Below are positions 1-8,648 of a stretch of 63,004 nucleotides of DNA, one piece after another (positions within the stretch are counted from its first letter, which is position 1; the number at the start of each line of letters is the position of its first letter). The DNA is from Bacteroidales bacterium. GTDB lineage: Bacteria > Bacteroidota > Bacteroidia > Bacteroidales > JACABE01. The stretch spans positions 1 through 63,004 of the forward strand of contig JAHEYQ010000024.1 in the NCBI GenBank assembly GCA_023251515.1. Reading direction: 5' to 3'. The notes under the pieces are model-generated. The model worked only from the letters and a program-made list of their open reading frames with translations. It ran no database searches and was not told the origin of the DNA. The translations under genes were made by a program, and so were the position numbers.

Positions 1-126
1 AAACTGAGCAATAGGCAAAAGATTTTTCGGATGCCCATTTCAAAACTGAGCAATAGGCAAAAGATTTTTCGGATGCCCATTTCAAAACCGAGCAATGGGC
101 AAAGGATTTTTCGGACGCTCATTTTA
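1..126. repeat. 42-bp tandem repeat array, at least 3 units, cut by the window edge
   Basis: Three head-to-tail units start at 1, 43 and 85. Units 1 and 2 are nearly identical; unit 3 has several substitutions. The period is 14 codons and one frame stays open through the array and on to 246, but the encoded peptide (repeat MPISKLSNRQKIFR) has no recognisable fold, so I do not call a gene. The array probably continues to the left of the window. Between 127 and 319 I see only AT-rich DNA, lying downstream of the minus-strand gene that ends at 320. Confidence 0.85.
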
Positions 127-319
127 CAGTTGCAGAATATGCTCGCGGCTGTCCGAACAGGCAATACGTATTTAAAGAATAATATGCCGCAAGGCAAAAA
201 ACATAGAAGTAGAGATAGCTTTTATATAATAATTCTTTTTTTTTGATAATTACCCGGTAGCATTTAATTACTGCCAGGCTTTTTAAAGTGAAAGAAATTT
301 TGTTACAATTTTATTTATT

Positions 320-1060
320 TCATTCAACAACAACTTCCGAATAATCAAACATTAAATGATAAATTGAAAATTGTTCTTTATGAAGAAAATTCTTTTTATG
401 AGTTGAAAGATAAGAACAATCTAATGTCTTGTGGAGCTTAATATTTGAGAGATAAGAATCAGTAGTAATTGTTGCAGATTTATTCAAACGCTTATTGATT
501 TCATTGGTAATATTAGTATGGCTTAATTGGGGATTCTCAATAAATGCAATTTGGCCTTCAAAAGGTAATCTTAAATTTGTATGATTTCGTTGGCAAAACT
601 TTCCAATATCGACAATATAACCGTTAGTATCTGCTAAATGCTTTATCCTTTTGCATTCGAGAGCGAAATAAATATTTTCATCTGCATCATTCCACTCATT
701 TTGTAATCCTAGTTTATTAATACAGATATCTATTTTGTCAGGTTTTTGCTTCCCATCGGCATCAATATATCTTTGTTGAGTTTCAGCAGCAAAGTTTATT
801 TCTTCAAGTTCAGAACATATATCTTTTAAAAGATATTTATTAGGAATTAAATAATTATCAATAAACTCAAATTTCAGGTAATCTTCAAAATGGATTGTCG
901 TATTATTTCTTACCCAGTTTTGAGAATAGTTTCTATTATCTTTAATAAAAATTTTATGACACTCAAGGATATACCATAAAATATTTTTAATTCTATGATT
1001 TGTGATAGAAATTGGATCTTTCCGATTCTGTATAAAAATAGTTGCATCAGAAACCATCAA
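320..1060 (-). CDS. Putative PD-(D/E)XK-type nuclease partner of the adjacent methyltransferase
   Basis: A 246-residue soluble protein with no signal peptide or membrane segment. I do not recognise a named family. It contains D111 in KPDKIDICI, followed by a hydrophobic strand and E135-C136-K137 in YFALECKRI, which is the layout of a PD-(D/E)XK nuclease core (D, then E-x-K at the end of a beta strand). Acidic residues near 85-87 could supply the upstream Glu. The gene begins inside the last 14 bases of the methyltransferase gene upstream, so the two are very likely co-translated. From this I infer that it is the restriction or effector subunit of a two-gene modification system. It could instead be a non-catalytic specificity protein. 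It is the last gene of the unit. Confidence 0.6.
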   Translation of the reverse strand: MMVSDATIFIQNRKDPISITNHRIKNILWYILECHKIFIKDNRNYSQNWVRNNTTIHFEDYLKFEFIDNYLIPNKYLLKDICSELEEINFAAETQQRYIDADGKQKPDKIDICINKLGLQNEWNDADENIYFALECKRIKHLADTNGYIVDIGKFCQRNHTNLRLPFEGQIAFIENPQLSHTNITNEINKRLNKSATITTDSYLSNIKLHKTLDCSYLSTHKKNFLHKEQFSIYHLMFDYSEVVVE

Positions 1061-4000
1061 CTTCAGTTTTTAAATGGTTTAACTCTGCATCTTCAATCAC
1101 ACTTTTAAATTCTGCCACATCATACCAAGCCATTGCTCTGTGCCAGCATTTTAATTCATTGGGTTTTATGATATAAAATGAATTTTCTTCAAATCCTTTA
1201 ATGTCCTTTTGAATAAACAAATTTTTACTCAGATCTTCAGTGTTTGTAATTTGAGAAATACTTAGATTATTAGCTAATCGTTTAAGTATTGCTGTTTCAT
1301 CTTTTTTATCAGTTGGGAAAATTATATTTCTTCTGATATTTTTCTTTTCTTTATAGAAAACAAAATTCATAGCAACAAAATGTTCAAGTGGATAAACTTC
1401 TACCTGAAGATATTCATCCTTATAAATCTTAGAAAATTCTTTTATATAAACATCTGCATATTTTTCCAGAAATGGTTTATCCTGATCAATTTTACGGGTA
1501 AATTTTTCCTGTTTGCTTTCCTGAAACTGATAACGTGAAACTTCTAAAACATAATCAATCAAATCTTTTTCGTAGCCTTTTACACCATAAAGTTCATTAA
1601 TTACATCATTGATTTTATTTAGTGTATTTGTATCTTTTACAGGTTTTCCTAAAGTAAACTCTTTATAAAAATCTTTATAAGGTTGTAAAAACCTATTAAC
1701 CAATTCAATTAATTCTTTTTTCTTTTGGTCATTTGGTTCAATAAAAGGGAAAGATAAAAACTCATCAGTAAATCTAACTGCAGGTCTGGTTGCTACTCCC
1801 CACGCACAGGATATTAAAAATAAATAATAGCTTGTTAAATTACTTAAAAAAAATGAATAAAGAAGTTTTGTTTGTTTTTCATCATTAAATGAAATTCCCG
1901 AAACTCCATTTACAAATACACTTTTTGAATCTTGAAAAGATACACTTAAAAAAGTTTCATCTGTACATTGCTCTTTTAATAAAATTTTAGGATTTAAAAA
2001 TAATTCTTCTTTTCTTCCTCTTATAAAATATACATCTCCTTCTTTCAGAATAGTATTACTATCAGGTGTATAATCAAGTTTTACTTGTGCGTTTTCGATT
2101 ACTTGAGATCCAATTAATTTAGGATAATACTTGGGTTCAGTTTTTGATTTCTTACTTATTTTTATTACACCAAGTCCCTTGAATGCATTATTGTTTTTTA
2201 GAAAATTTAATACAACGTTATCCCTATTAATTTTTTTTATAAAATGAAAATCTAAAGTATTCCCATACAATGCAACTTTAAACATCCAGTCATTTTCAAT
2301 AAAATGACGTTGTAAAATTTCCTTTTGATCGTATTTTTCTATTACCAACATTTTGTAATGTTTCAGAAATAGATTGGATTTTACAGATTGATGTTTTACA
2401 ATATTAGTCAGGTATTCCTTTTCTTTAGATAAGTGATAATATACGATACTGGCAGGACTGTTTTTTTCTTCAAAAATCAGTCTTCGCACAGGTGATAAAT
2501 CAAAAAACTTATCAATACAAAACGTTGTCAGAAATTCGTTTTTAAATTCTTTAGTTGTTGTGGCTACATTATAAAAAATTGTACTGGTTACAATCAAAGC
2601 TGATTGAGTCGTTAGTTGCATAAAATCTTTAGAACGAAGCAAAAAAGATTGTGCAATCTCAAACCTGCCAGTAACTTTTTTATGCTTTTTTAGCCAATCA
2701 ATATGATCTATATCTTTATCACTTTTCCATGGAGGATTGCCCAATATAAAATTCAGCTTTTTATTTTTAATAATTTCATTAAACGAATTCTCCTCATCAA
2801 AGAAATTGGCTTCAAATAAATTTTCATTTAAAAGATTAGGAAATTTATACTGATTAATATCTTTAGGCTCCTGATAATCTAATAAAGCTATGTAAATAGA
2901 AAAGCAACTTACCTTTAGTGCCTGCAAATTAATATCAATCCCAAATAAATTGTTTTTTGCAATTTCCCTGATTCGCTCGCTAAACTTTGATTTATCAGTA
3001 TATTTGTCTAACTTTATTTCCTTATCAATCATTTTACGCAATGATTGTACTAAGAAAACACCCGAACCCACAGCAGGGTCAAAAATTTTACACTCTGATG
3101 TATTGTTATCATTCAAATATTTCTCAACCGTATCATTCAGAATACATTCTACAAGAAATGATGGCGTATAAACTGCTGAATTTAAATCTCTGGTTTCTTT
3201 ATCAATTAATGATTCGTAGATTCCTGATATTACTTCAACAGGAATAATTGAAAAATCAAATATTTCAAAATAATATTCAGAGCCATAAAATAAACTACCT
3301 TCATCCGGTTTCTCTCCATTAAAAACTTTGGCTAATTCCTTTGACTGTAATTCTGATAAAACTCTATCAATATTTTTAAATAAAACCCCGTTAAATTTAA
3401 TATTGAGTATATCAAACAATTGATTTAACAATAAAGGTTTTTCTATCAAATTGCAAAAGCTCAATCGTTTTTCAATAGTAGATTCTCCTTTTATATAGTT
3501 ATCATCAATATTTACACCTCTGTCAATAAGATAACGTACAAATATTAATCGTAAAATCAAAGTATTGGCTTCATCATCTGACAAACTATTTTCGCTTTTA
3601 GTATTTGTTAAAGCTTGTCTGACTTGTTTTATATTTTCAAAAAGTTTTTGATTGGCTCTTTTCTTAATATTGTTATTTCTGGTTTTTTCCAAATATTCTT
3701 GCTGAAACCAATTTTTCCAAATAAATCCACTTTGTAGATTCCAAAATGAAAATTTCTCATTCCTTTCTTCTTCAGATAAAATAATTTCTTCGAGCTTTTT
3801 ATCTTCTTTACTATAGTTAAATGCATTATAAATTTTAATTTCAGTATTCTTTATAATGAAAATGACAGGAACATTGTCAAACGACCATGCCTGCTTATGA
3901 ATATCACTTTCTCTTTCAGAATTTTGATTTAAACTTAAATCGAAAAATAACAGAAAAGGTTGTTGATTGAAAATAAAATAAGCATCAGGTTTAATAATAT

Positions 4001-4127
4001 CTAATTTCTTTTGTAATTCTGATGAAAAACCACTATAAATCGGTCCGTTCTTTTCATCTCTGAAATAAACGGCATTATGCTTATTTAAGCCTAATTGATT
4101 TAAAATATTTTCTAAAGAATTACTCAT
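1047..4127 (-). CDS. Eco57I/type IIG-like class I SAM-dependent N6-adenine DNA methyltransferase
   Basis: A large DNA methylase of about 1026 residues. SAM-binding motif I (DPAVGSG) lies near residue 350 and catalytic motif IV (NPPW) near 464, in the order of the gamma-class N6-adenine enzymes. The preceding YTPSFLVECIL is the usual lead-in of Eco57I-type methylases. The N-terminal 140 residues contain KPDAYFIF...LLFFDLSL, which resembles a PD-(D/E)XK core but lacks a clean E-x-K, so it may be a decayed nuclease domain. The long C-terminal part (from about 640) would be the target-recognition region. A TTG 27 bases further upstream is in frame, but the ATG at 4127 is preferred. It overlaps the small putative nuclease gene downstream. 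Together they suggest a restriction-modification or phage-defence pair. Confidence 0.85.
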   Translation of the reverse strand: MSNSLENILNQLGLNKHNAVYFRDEKNGPIYSGFSSELQKKLDIIKPDAYFIFNQQPFLLFFDLSLNQNSERESDIHKQAWSFDNVPVIFIIKNTEIKIYNAFNYSKEDKKLEEIILSEEERNEKFSFWNLQSGFIWKNWFQQEYLEKTRNNNIKKRANQKLFENIKQVRQALTNTKSENSLSDDEANTLILRLIFVRYLIDRGVNIDDNYIKGESTIEKRLSFCNLIEKPLLLNQLFDILNIKFNGVLFKNIDRVLSELQSKELAKVFNGEKPDEGSLFYGSEYYFEIFDFSIIPVEVISGIYESLIDKETRDLNSAVYTPSFLVECILNDTVEKYLNDNNTSECKIFDPAVGSGVFLVQSLRKMIDKEIKLDKYTDKSKFSERIREIAKNNLFGIDINLQALKVSCFSIYIALLDYQEPKDINQYKFPNLLNENLFEANFFDEENSFNEIIKNKKLNFILGNPPWKSDKDIDHIDWLKKHKKVTGRFEIAQSFLLRSKDFMQLTTQSALIVTSTIFYNVATTTKEFKNEFLTTFCIDKFFDLSPVRRLIFEEKNSPASIVYYHLSKEKEYLTNIVKHQSVKSNLFLKHYKMLVIEKYDQKEILQRHFIENDWMFKVALYGNTLDFHFIKKINRDNVVLNFLKNNNAFKGLGVIKISKKSKTEPKYYPKLIGSQVIENAQVKLDYTPDSNTILKEGDVYFIRGRKEELFLNPKILLKEQCTDETFLSVSFQDSKSVFVNGVSGISFNDEKQTKLLYSFFLSNLTSYYLFLISCAWGVATRPAVRFTDEFLSFPFIEPNDQKKKELIELVNRFLQPYKDFYKEFTLGKPVKDTNTLNKINDVINELYGVKGYEKDLIDYVLEVSRYQFQESKQEKFTRKIDQDKPFLEKYADVYIKEFSKIYKDEYLQVEVYPLEHFVAMNFVFYKEKKNIRRNIIFPTDKKDETAILKRLANNLSISQITNTEDLSKNLFIQKDIKGFEENSFYIIKPNELKCWHRAMAWYDVAEFKSVIEDAELNHLKTEVDGF

Positions 4128-4212
4128 AAAATTAAATAAAAATTTTATTGACAAAGTTAATATAAAAAGATATAGTCTGGTATTTAGATATTTTTTTTTA
4201 TGATTTTTTTTG

Positions 4213-4317
4213 TTAATAAAAATGTCGATACGCTACCTCCACCCCAATTTCATCCTCTGTTAATCCATAAAGCTGATACACCATTAATTGAATAACTGAA
4301 GAAAACATGAGATACAT
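4213..4317 (-). pseudogene. Fossil C-terminal tail of a restriction/methylase gene
   Basis: Translating the minus strand gives about 34 codons ending at a stop at 4213, with the core IQLMVYQLYGLTEDEIGVEV. The pattern (V)YxLYGLTEDEI is the usual extreme C-terminus of Eco57I-type methylases and related type I/IIG restriction proteins. No upstream body is present in frame: the region further upstream is stop-ridden and holds a palindromic element. It sits just upstream of the intact methyltransferase gene, so I read it as the remnant of an earlier or duplicated gene. Confidence 0.5.
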
Positions 4318-4337
4318 TCTACAGAAAAAAGAAATTA

Positions 4338-4410
4338 GCACTGCAAAGGTTCCTCTCCTTTTAGAGCCTGTCCCGATTTTTCATCGGGAAGAGGCGGAGG
4401 TGAGGTCAGT
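4338..4410. repeat. Degenerate palindromic intergenic element
   Basis: A 7-bp stem (TCCCGAT / ATCGGGA, 4371-4377 and 4383-4389) lies between a CCTCTCC-rich left flank and a GGAGGTGAGG right flank that are roughly complementary. It is locally GC-richer than its surroundings. This resembles the small non-coding palindromic repeats scattered in many Bacteroidota genomes. The rest of the 4128-4467 gap holds only the fossil tail at 4213-4317. Confidence 0.45.
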
Positions 4411-4467
4411 TCTTTGCGATTAAAATTTGAATTGAAAGCATCAAATACATTATAACTTTACAGTTAA

Positions 4468-4788
4468 TTATACCCCCGAAGTTTTCTTTAATCCTACCAA
4501 AGCAATTATTAATAAGCTTATAAAGAATACTCTCCAAAAGTCGATAGGTTCTTTAAAAAGCAATATTCCAAAAACAAAAGCACCCAAAGCACCTATACCT
4601 GTCCAAACGGCATAAGCAGTGCCAATGGGCAAAGTTTTAAGTGCCAACGACAGAAAATACAAACTAAAAATCATAGATATAGCAGTAAAAACAGAAGGTA
4701 ATAATTTGGTAAAGCCTTCTGTGTATTTCAGGCCTATAGCCCAGGCGGTTTCAAACAAACCTGCAATCAATAAAAACAACCACGCCAT
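4468..4788 (-). CDS. gdx: SMR-family guanidinium exporter (Gdx/SugE type)
   Basis: A 106-residue inner-membrane protein with four hydrophobic helices, the normal size of small multidrug resistance transporters. The N-terminal AWLFLLIAGLFETAWAIGLKYTEGF carries the essential membrane Glu (about residue 13), and the K-Y-T and GTAYAVWTGIGA motifs match the Gdx/SugE branch rather than EmrE. Characterised Gdx proteins export guanidinium in exchange for protons as dual-topology dimers. The gene stands alone and is transcribed divergently from arsC. The -7 element at 4807-4814 leaves a leader of only about 13 nt, so there is no room for the guanidine riboswitch that controls many gdx genes elsewhere. 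Confidence 0.88.
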   Translation of the reverse strand: MAWLFLLIAGLFETAWAIGLKYTEGFTKLLPSVFTAISMIFSLYFLSLALKTLPIGTAYAVWTGIGALGAFVFGILLFKEPIDFWRVFFISLLIIALVGLKKTSGV

Positions 4789-4806
4789 TTTTTTGTTATT
4801 TTTTTA

Positions 4807-4814
4807 CAAATGTA
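4807..4814 (-). promoter_or_regulatory. Bacteroidota -7 element of gdx
   Basis: On the minus strand this reads TACATTTG, matching TAnnTTTG, 18 bases upstream of the gdx ATG. Confidence 0.55.
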
Positions 4815-4903
4815 GTTTATTTTTACGTAAATTTACAACTTGTTTATTTAAGAAAAGCTAATATAATCGTTTACAGAAATAATTTCAAAAAATTACATAT
4901 AAA

Positions 4904-5245
4904 ATGCTAAAGATTTATCATAATCCGCGTTGCAAAAAATCGAGAGCCGGACTCGAATTTATTAAAGCAAAAGGACTTGAAGCAGAAGTGGTTGAATACC
5001 TGAAAAATCCCATTTCGGAAGATGTTTTAAGATTACTACTGGCAAAACTACATCTAAACCCACAACAAATTATCCGTACACAAGAAGATATTTACAAAAA
5101 ACAATTCAAAGGAAAGAATTTTAATGATGATGAATGGATAAAAATCTTGGTAGAATATCCAAACCTTATTCAACGCCCGATAGTTGAAAAGAAAAACAGT
5201 GCCGTAATAGGCGATCCTGTCGATAATCTGGAAACTTTTTTATAA
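4904..5245 (+). CDS. arsC: ArsC-family (YfgD-like) glutaredoxin-dependent arsenate reductase
   Basis: A 113-residue thioredoxin-fold protein. MLKIYHNPRCKKSR places the catalytic Cys at residue 10 after the H-N-P motif, and the C-terminal RPIVEKKNSAVIGDP contains the family's RP-(I/V) loop. The CxxS spacing and overall sequence are closer to the chromosomal ArsC/YfgD branch than to plasmid arsenate reductases, so physiological arsenate reduction is plausible but unproven. No ars efflux or ArsR gene is nearby. fumC follows after 33 bases on the same strand, so the two may be cotranscribed. Confidence 0.85.
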   Translation: MLKIYHNPRCKKSRAGLEFIKAKGLEAEVVEYLKNPISEDVLRLLLAKLHLNPQQIIRTQEDIYKKQFKGKNFNDDEWIKILVEYPNLIQRPIVEKKNSAVIGDPVDNLETFL

Positions 5246-5278
5246 ACTTCATATAAACAATTTAAACAAGGGGAAAAA

Positions 5279-6661
5279 ATGAAAACAAGGAAAGAAGAAG
5301 ACACTATGGGAATAGTGGAAGTGCCCGAAGATAAATATTGGGGTGCCCAAACACAACGTAGCGTTGACAATTTTAAAATCGGCGAAGCTGCATCTATGCC
5401 TATAGAAATTATAAGAGCATTTGCAATATTAAAAAAAGCAGCAGCTTTAACCAATCAGGAATTGGGTGTTTTGCCAAAAGAAAAAGCTGAATTGATAGCC
5501 AAAGTTTGCGACGAAATACTGGAAGGCAAACTCGACGACCAGTTTCCTTTGGTAATATGGCAAACTGGCTCAGGAACCCAAAGCAATATGAATCTGAACG
5601 AAGTTATTGCTAATAGAGCTCAGGTATTAAACGGTGGCATTTTGGGAGGAAATACCTTTATCCATCCCAATGATGATGTAAATAAATCGCAATCGTCGAA
5701 TGATACATTTCCAACTGCAATGAACATTGCGGCTTACAAAATGATAGTAGAATGCACTTTGCCCGGAGTTCAGATGCTGAGAAATACTTTACATCAGAAA
5801 TCTGTTCAATTTAAAGACATTGTAAAAACCGGCAGAACCCATCTGATGGATGCCACTCCCCTAACTCTGGGACAGGAATTTTCGGCTTATGTTTCTCAAC
5901 TGGATCATGGTATAAAAGCCCTGAAAAATACGCTGGAACATTTATCTGAACTTGCTTTGGGCGGAACCGCTGTAGGTACCGGACTTAATACTCCCAAAGG
6001 TTATGATGTGCTGGTAGCAAAATATATAGCCGATTTGAGTGGTTTGCCATTTATAACGGCACCCAACAAATTTGAGGCATTGGCTTCGCACGATTCAATA
6101 GTTGAAACTTCGGGCGCATTAAAAACACTGGCTGTAAGCCTGATGAAAATAGCCAACGATACCCGATTATTAGCTTCGGGACCACGCTGCGGAATCGGTG
6201 AAATTCACCTTCCCGAAAACGAACCCGGCTCATCTATTATGCCCGGAAAAGTAAATCCTACTCAGAATGAAGCATTATCGATGGTTTGTTGTCAGGTAAT
6301 TGGTAACGATGCCGCCATTTCTGTGGCAGGTACACATGGCCATTTTCAATTGCATGTTTTTAAACCGGTAATGATTTACAATTTGCTGCAATCAGCCCGT
6401 TTAATCGGAGATGCCTGTGTTTCATTCACCGATAATTGTGCTGTAGGTATTGAAGCAAATATGCCGTTTATCAACAAAAATCTCGAAAATTCGCTGATGC
6501 TGGTAACTGCTCTTAATCCGCATATCGGATATTATAATGCAGCAAAAATAGCCAAAGCGGCACATCATCAGAATATCACATTAAGAGAGGCAGCAATGGA
6601 ATCGGGCTTGCTTACTGATGAAGAATTTACTTTGTGGGTTGACCCAAAGAAAATGTGTTAA
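5279..6661 (+). CDS. fumC: Fumarate hydratase class II
   Basis: A 460-residue cytosolic enzyme interconverting fumarate and malate in the TCA or reductive branch. All hallmarks of the fumarase/aspartase superfamily are present: [14 protein letters not shown] near 98, [18 protein letters not shown] near 185 with the active-site His, and the mobile catalytic loop [13 protein letters not shown] near 315. Length matches class II enzymes, which are iron-free and oxygen-stable. The N-terminal YWGAQTQRS motif supports the chosen start. It follows arsC by 33 bases and is closed by two hairpin terminators. Confidence 0.96.
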   Translation: MKTRKEEDTMGIVEVPEDKYWGAQTQRSVDNFKIGEAASMPIEIIRAFAILKKAAALTNQELGVLPKEKAELIAKVCDEILEGKLDDQFPLVIWQTGSGTQSNMNLNEVIANRAQVLNGGILGGNTFIHPNDDVNKSQSSNDTFPTAMNIAAYKMIVECTLPGVQMLRNTLHQKSVQFKDIVKTGRTHLMDATPLTLGQEFSAYVSQLDHGIKALKNTLEHLSELALGGTAVGTGLNTPKGYDVLVAKYIADLSGLPFITAPNKFEALASHDSIVETSGALKTLAVSLMKIANDTRLLASGPRCGIGEIHLPENEPGSSIMPGKVNPTQNEALSMVCCQVIGNDAAISVAGTHGHFQLHVFKPVMIYNLLQSARLIGDACVSFTDNCAVGIEANMPFINKNLENSLMLVTALNPHIGYYNAAKIAKAAHHQNITLREAAMESGLLTDEEFTLWVDPKKMC

Positions 6662-6663
6662 AG

Positions 6664-6702
6664 AAAAGCCCGCCTGCAAAAAAAAATTGCAGGCGGGCTT
6701 TT
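6664..6702 (+). terminator. Intrinsic terminator 1 after fumC
   Basis: A perfect 16-bp stem (6664-6679 pairs with 6687-6702) with GC core GCCCGCCTGC, ending in a T-run. It begins three bases after the fumC stop. Confidence 0.9.
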
Positions 6703-6706
6703 ATAC

Positions 6707-6748
6707 AAAAGGCGGCGGGCTTTTTATCAATTGCCCGCCGCCTTTTTT
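6707..6748. terminator. Intrinsic terminator 2, strong and probably bidirectional
   Basis: A 14-bp stem (AAAAGGCGGCGGGC at 6707-6720 with its complement at 6733-6746) followed by seven T. The A-run on the other side would let it also stop the minus-strand transcript whose last gene ends at 6778. Confidence 0.85.
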
Positions 6749-6777
6749 TAATTACTGATAAAGTTGAGTTTTAAATC

Positions 6778-6984
6778 CTATTTTTCCAGTTCTTTTATTC
6801 TTTCTTTGAGTTTCGCTATTTCTGAACGCTGAGCAAATATCATAATCAACAGTGCAGCTAATTCGATAAAATTGCCCCACATATTATACATTTCGTTAGG
6901 GACAATATTTTTATTGCTAATTATCATTCCAGCTATAAAAATAAGGAAAATAATAATTTTTAAAATGATTTCTTTGTTTTTCAT
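6778..6984 (-). CDS. Small two-helix membrane protein, unknown
   Basis: A 68-residue protein with two hydrophobic helices (about 7-23 and 37-52) and a charged C-terminal tail (RSEIAKLKERIKELEK) that looks like a short coiled coil. I recognise no family. It lies 11 bases downstream of the Kelch-like secreted-protein gene on the same strand and is probably the last gene of that operon. Confidence 0.6.
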   Translation of the reverse strand: MKNKEIILKIIIFLIFIAGMIISNKNIVPNEMYNMWGNFIELAALLIMIFAQRSEIAKLKERIKELEK

Positions 6985-6995
6985 ATAGTTTGTTT

Positions 6996-8648
6996 TTATC
7001 GTAAAATTGTAATGCTTCCTTTATATTGTGTTGTATTTTGTTTAAAATCTATCAGATTTAAAATATAAAAATAAACCCCATCAGAACAGGCATTGCCTCT
7101 ATTATGAATAGTTCCGTCCCATAAAGTTGCAGTATCTTTGCTTTCGAAAACCAAAACTCCCCAACGGTTAAACACCTGCAAATAATAGGATTTATAGTTT
7201 TTGGCTATGATTTCAAATTTATCATTTATACCATCAGCATTAGGAGTAAAAATATTGGGAATCTTAATTTCAGGATTAAGGGTATCAGAATTGGGAATGG
7301 GTGGATTTGATTTAGGTATGCATTTTGCACAATTGGTATCAGGGACATAACGCCAAAGATCATTTTTTAAATTCATCTCCTTTAAGCCCCCAAACAACCA
7401 TAAATTTCCTTTTTTATCTGTCCAACTCACACTTCCTCCTCTTCCTCCGGGTTTATTAGAAGATGTTGAAATTTGATAAGAATTATAAATTGTAGGTTCA
7501 TTCAAATTCATAGTACCGCTAATTCTTGTCCACATATTATTTGTAAAATTATATCTCCATAAATCAGATAATTCATCCCATGACTCCATCCATCCTCCAA
7601 AAATCCATAATCCACAAGAATCAGACCAACTGGATCTGTTCTCTAATCGACTACGTGGAGCAATATTAATATCAGCGTTGCAAATTGATCCATAATTTCC
7701 TGTTCCGTTAATGATAATATCACCACTTACCCAAGTCCATGTATTGGTAATTGTATTATATTTCCAAATATCATTCAAAAGAGATAAATTTACGAAATTA
7801 TTCCATGATCCAAAGAAATATAAATTACCTAGATTATCCTTAAAAGAAGAGTAAGAACACCTGCCTCCTGGATTGTTATTTGTATCTGGAATACCTTTCT
7901 GTCCAAAATTTATTGGAGTATTTGGTAATGCATTTCCATAAATCCATGTCCATTCATTTGTACTGGTTTTATAATTCCATAAATCGTTATAATAATCATC
8001 CCATTCATCTAATCCCCCAAAGAACCATAAATTATTAGAATCATCAACCCATACACAATTATTTTCACGGACTTGAGGAGGATTATTATTTATAGAAGCA
8101 ACTCCTTTAATCCCAAAATTAGTAATATTAGGGGGGGTATCTGTACCAGACATCCATGTCCATTCATTAGATGTAATATTGTACTTCCATAAATCTTGGA
8201 AAACATCTGAATTACCTCCAACCCCACCATATAACCATAAATTATTATTTTTATCTGACCAACACATTATTCCCCACCCCCTTGCAGATGGACAATTTGT
8301 TGCAGATGGGATACCTTTAATACCTTTATTTCCTAAATCTCCATTTAAATTACTTCCACTAATCCATGTCCATATATTATTTTGAGGTGTAAATTTCCAT
8401 AATGTATTAAATGCAGTAACACCAATTCCTACCCCTCCAAACATCCAAAAATTTCCAGCAGTATCTGTCCAAGAACAAGATTCATATAAAGCTGGTGGAT
8501 AATTGGAAGTATCAGGAACTCCTTTAGTTCCAAAAACACCAGGAGAAAATAATGTATCAGACCCTTTCATCCATGTCCATTCACCCATATTTTGGGCTGT
8601 AAGGTTTAAAGAGTTTATTAAGAAAAACAGAAATATTAACTTTTTCAT
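6996..8648 (-). CDS. Secreted Kelch-like repeat protein with T9SS type-B C-terminal domain
   Basis: A 550-residue exported protein. Residues 1-18 form a signal peptide. The body has about seven repeats of around 60 residues built on WTWxSG...NFGxKGV...NxPxxR...W-D...NLWxFGG, the layout of Kelch/galactose-oxidase-type beta-propeller blades. From about 455, IPNIFTPNADGINDKFEI...FNRWGVLVFE...WDGT...DGVYFYIL matches the gliding-motility-associated C-terminal domain (CHU_C/TIGR04131 type) used as a type IX secretion signal. It would be exported by Sec and then delivered to the surface or medium by T9SS. The ligand is unknown. It overlaps the WG-repeat gene upstream by four bases (ATGA), so the two are translationally coupled. 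Confidence 0.85.
   Translation of the reverse strand: MKKLIFLFFLINSLNLTAQNMGEWTWMKGSDTLFSPGVFGTKGVPDTSNYPPALYESCSWTDTAGNFWMFGGVGIGVTAFNTLWKFTPQNNIWTWISGSNLNGDLGNKGIKGIPSATNCPSARGWGIMCWSDKNNNLWLYGGVGGNSDVFQDLWKYNITSNEWTWMSGTDTPPNITNFGIKGVASINNNPPQVRENNCVWVDDSNNLWFFGGLDEWDDYYNDLWNYKTSTNEWTWIYGNALPNTPINFGQKGIPDTNNNPGGRCSYSSFKDNLGNLYFFGSWNNFVNLSLLNDIWKYNTITNTWTWVSGDIIINGTGNYGSICNADINIAPRSRLENRSSWSDSCGLWIFGGWMESWDELSDLWRYNFTNNMWTRISGTMNLNEPTIYNSYQISTSSNKPGGRGGSVSWTDKKGNLWLFGGLKEMNLKNDLWRYVPDTNCAKCIPKSNPPIPNSDTLNPEIKIPNIFTPNADGINDKFEIIAKNYKSYYLQVFNRWGVLVFESKDTATLWDGTIHNRGNACSDGVYFYILNLIDFKQNTTQYKGSITILR

Noticed and set aside
31..246. Open frame over the first 42-bp repeat array
   Set aside because: The frame stays open because the period is a multiple of three; the peptide has no recognisable fold and the start lies inside a repeat unit.
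4789..4903. Guanidine riboswitch before gdx
   Set aside because: The -7 element sits 18 bases before the ATG, so the leader is too short for a riboswitch and no ACGR-rich stem is visible.
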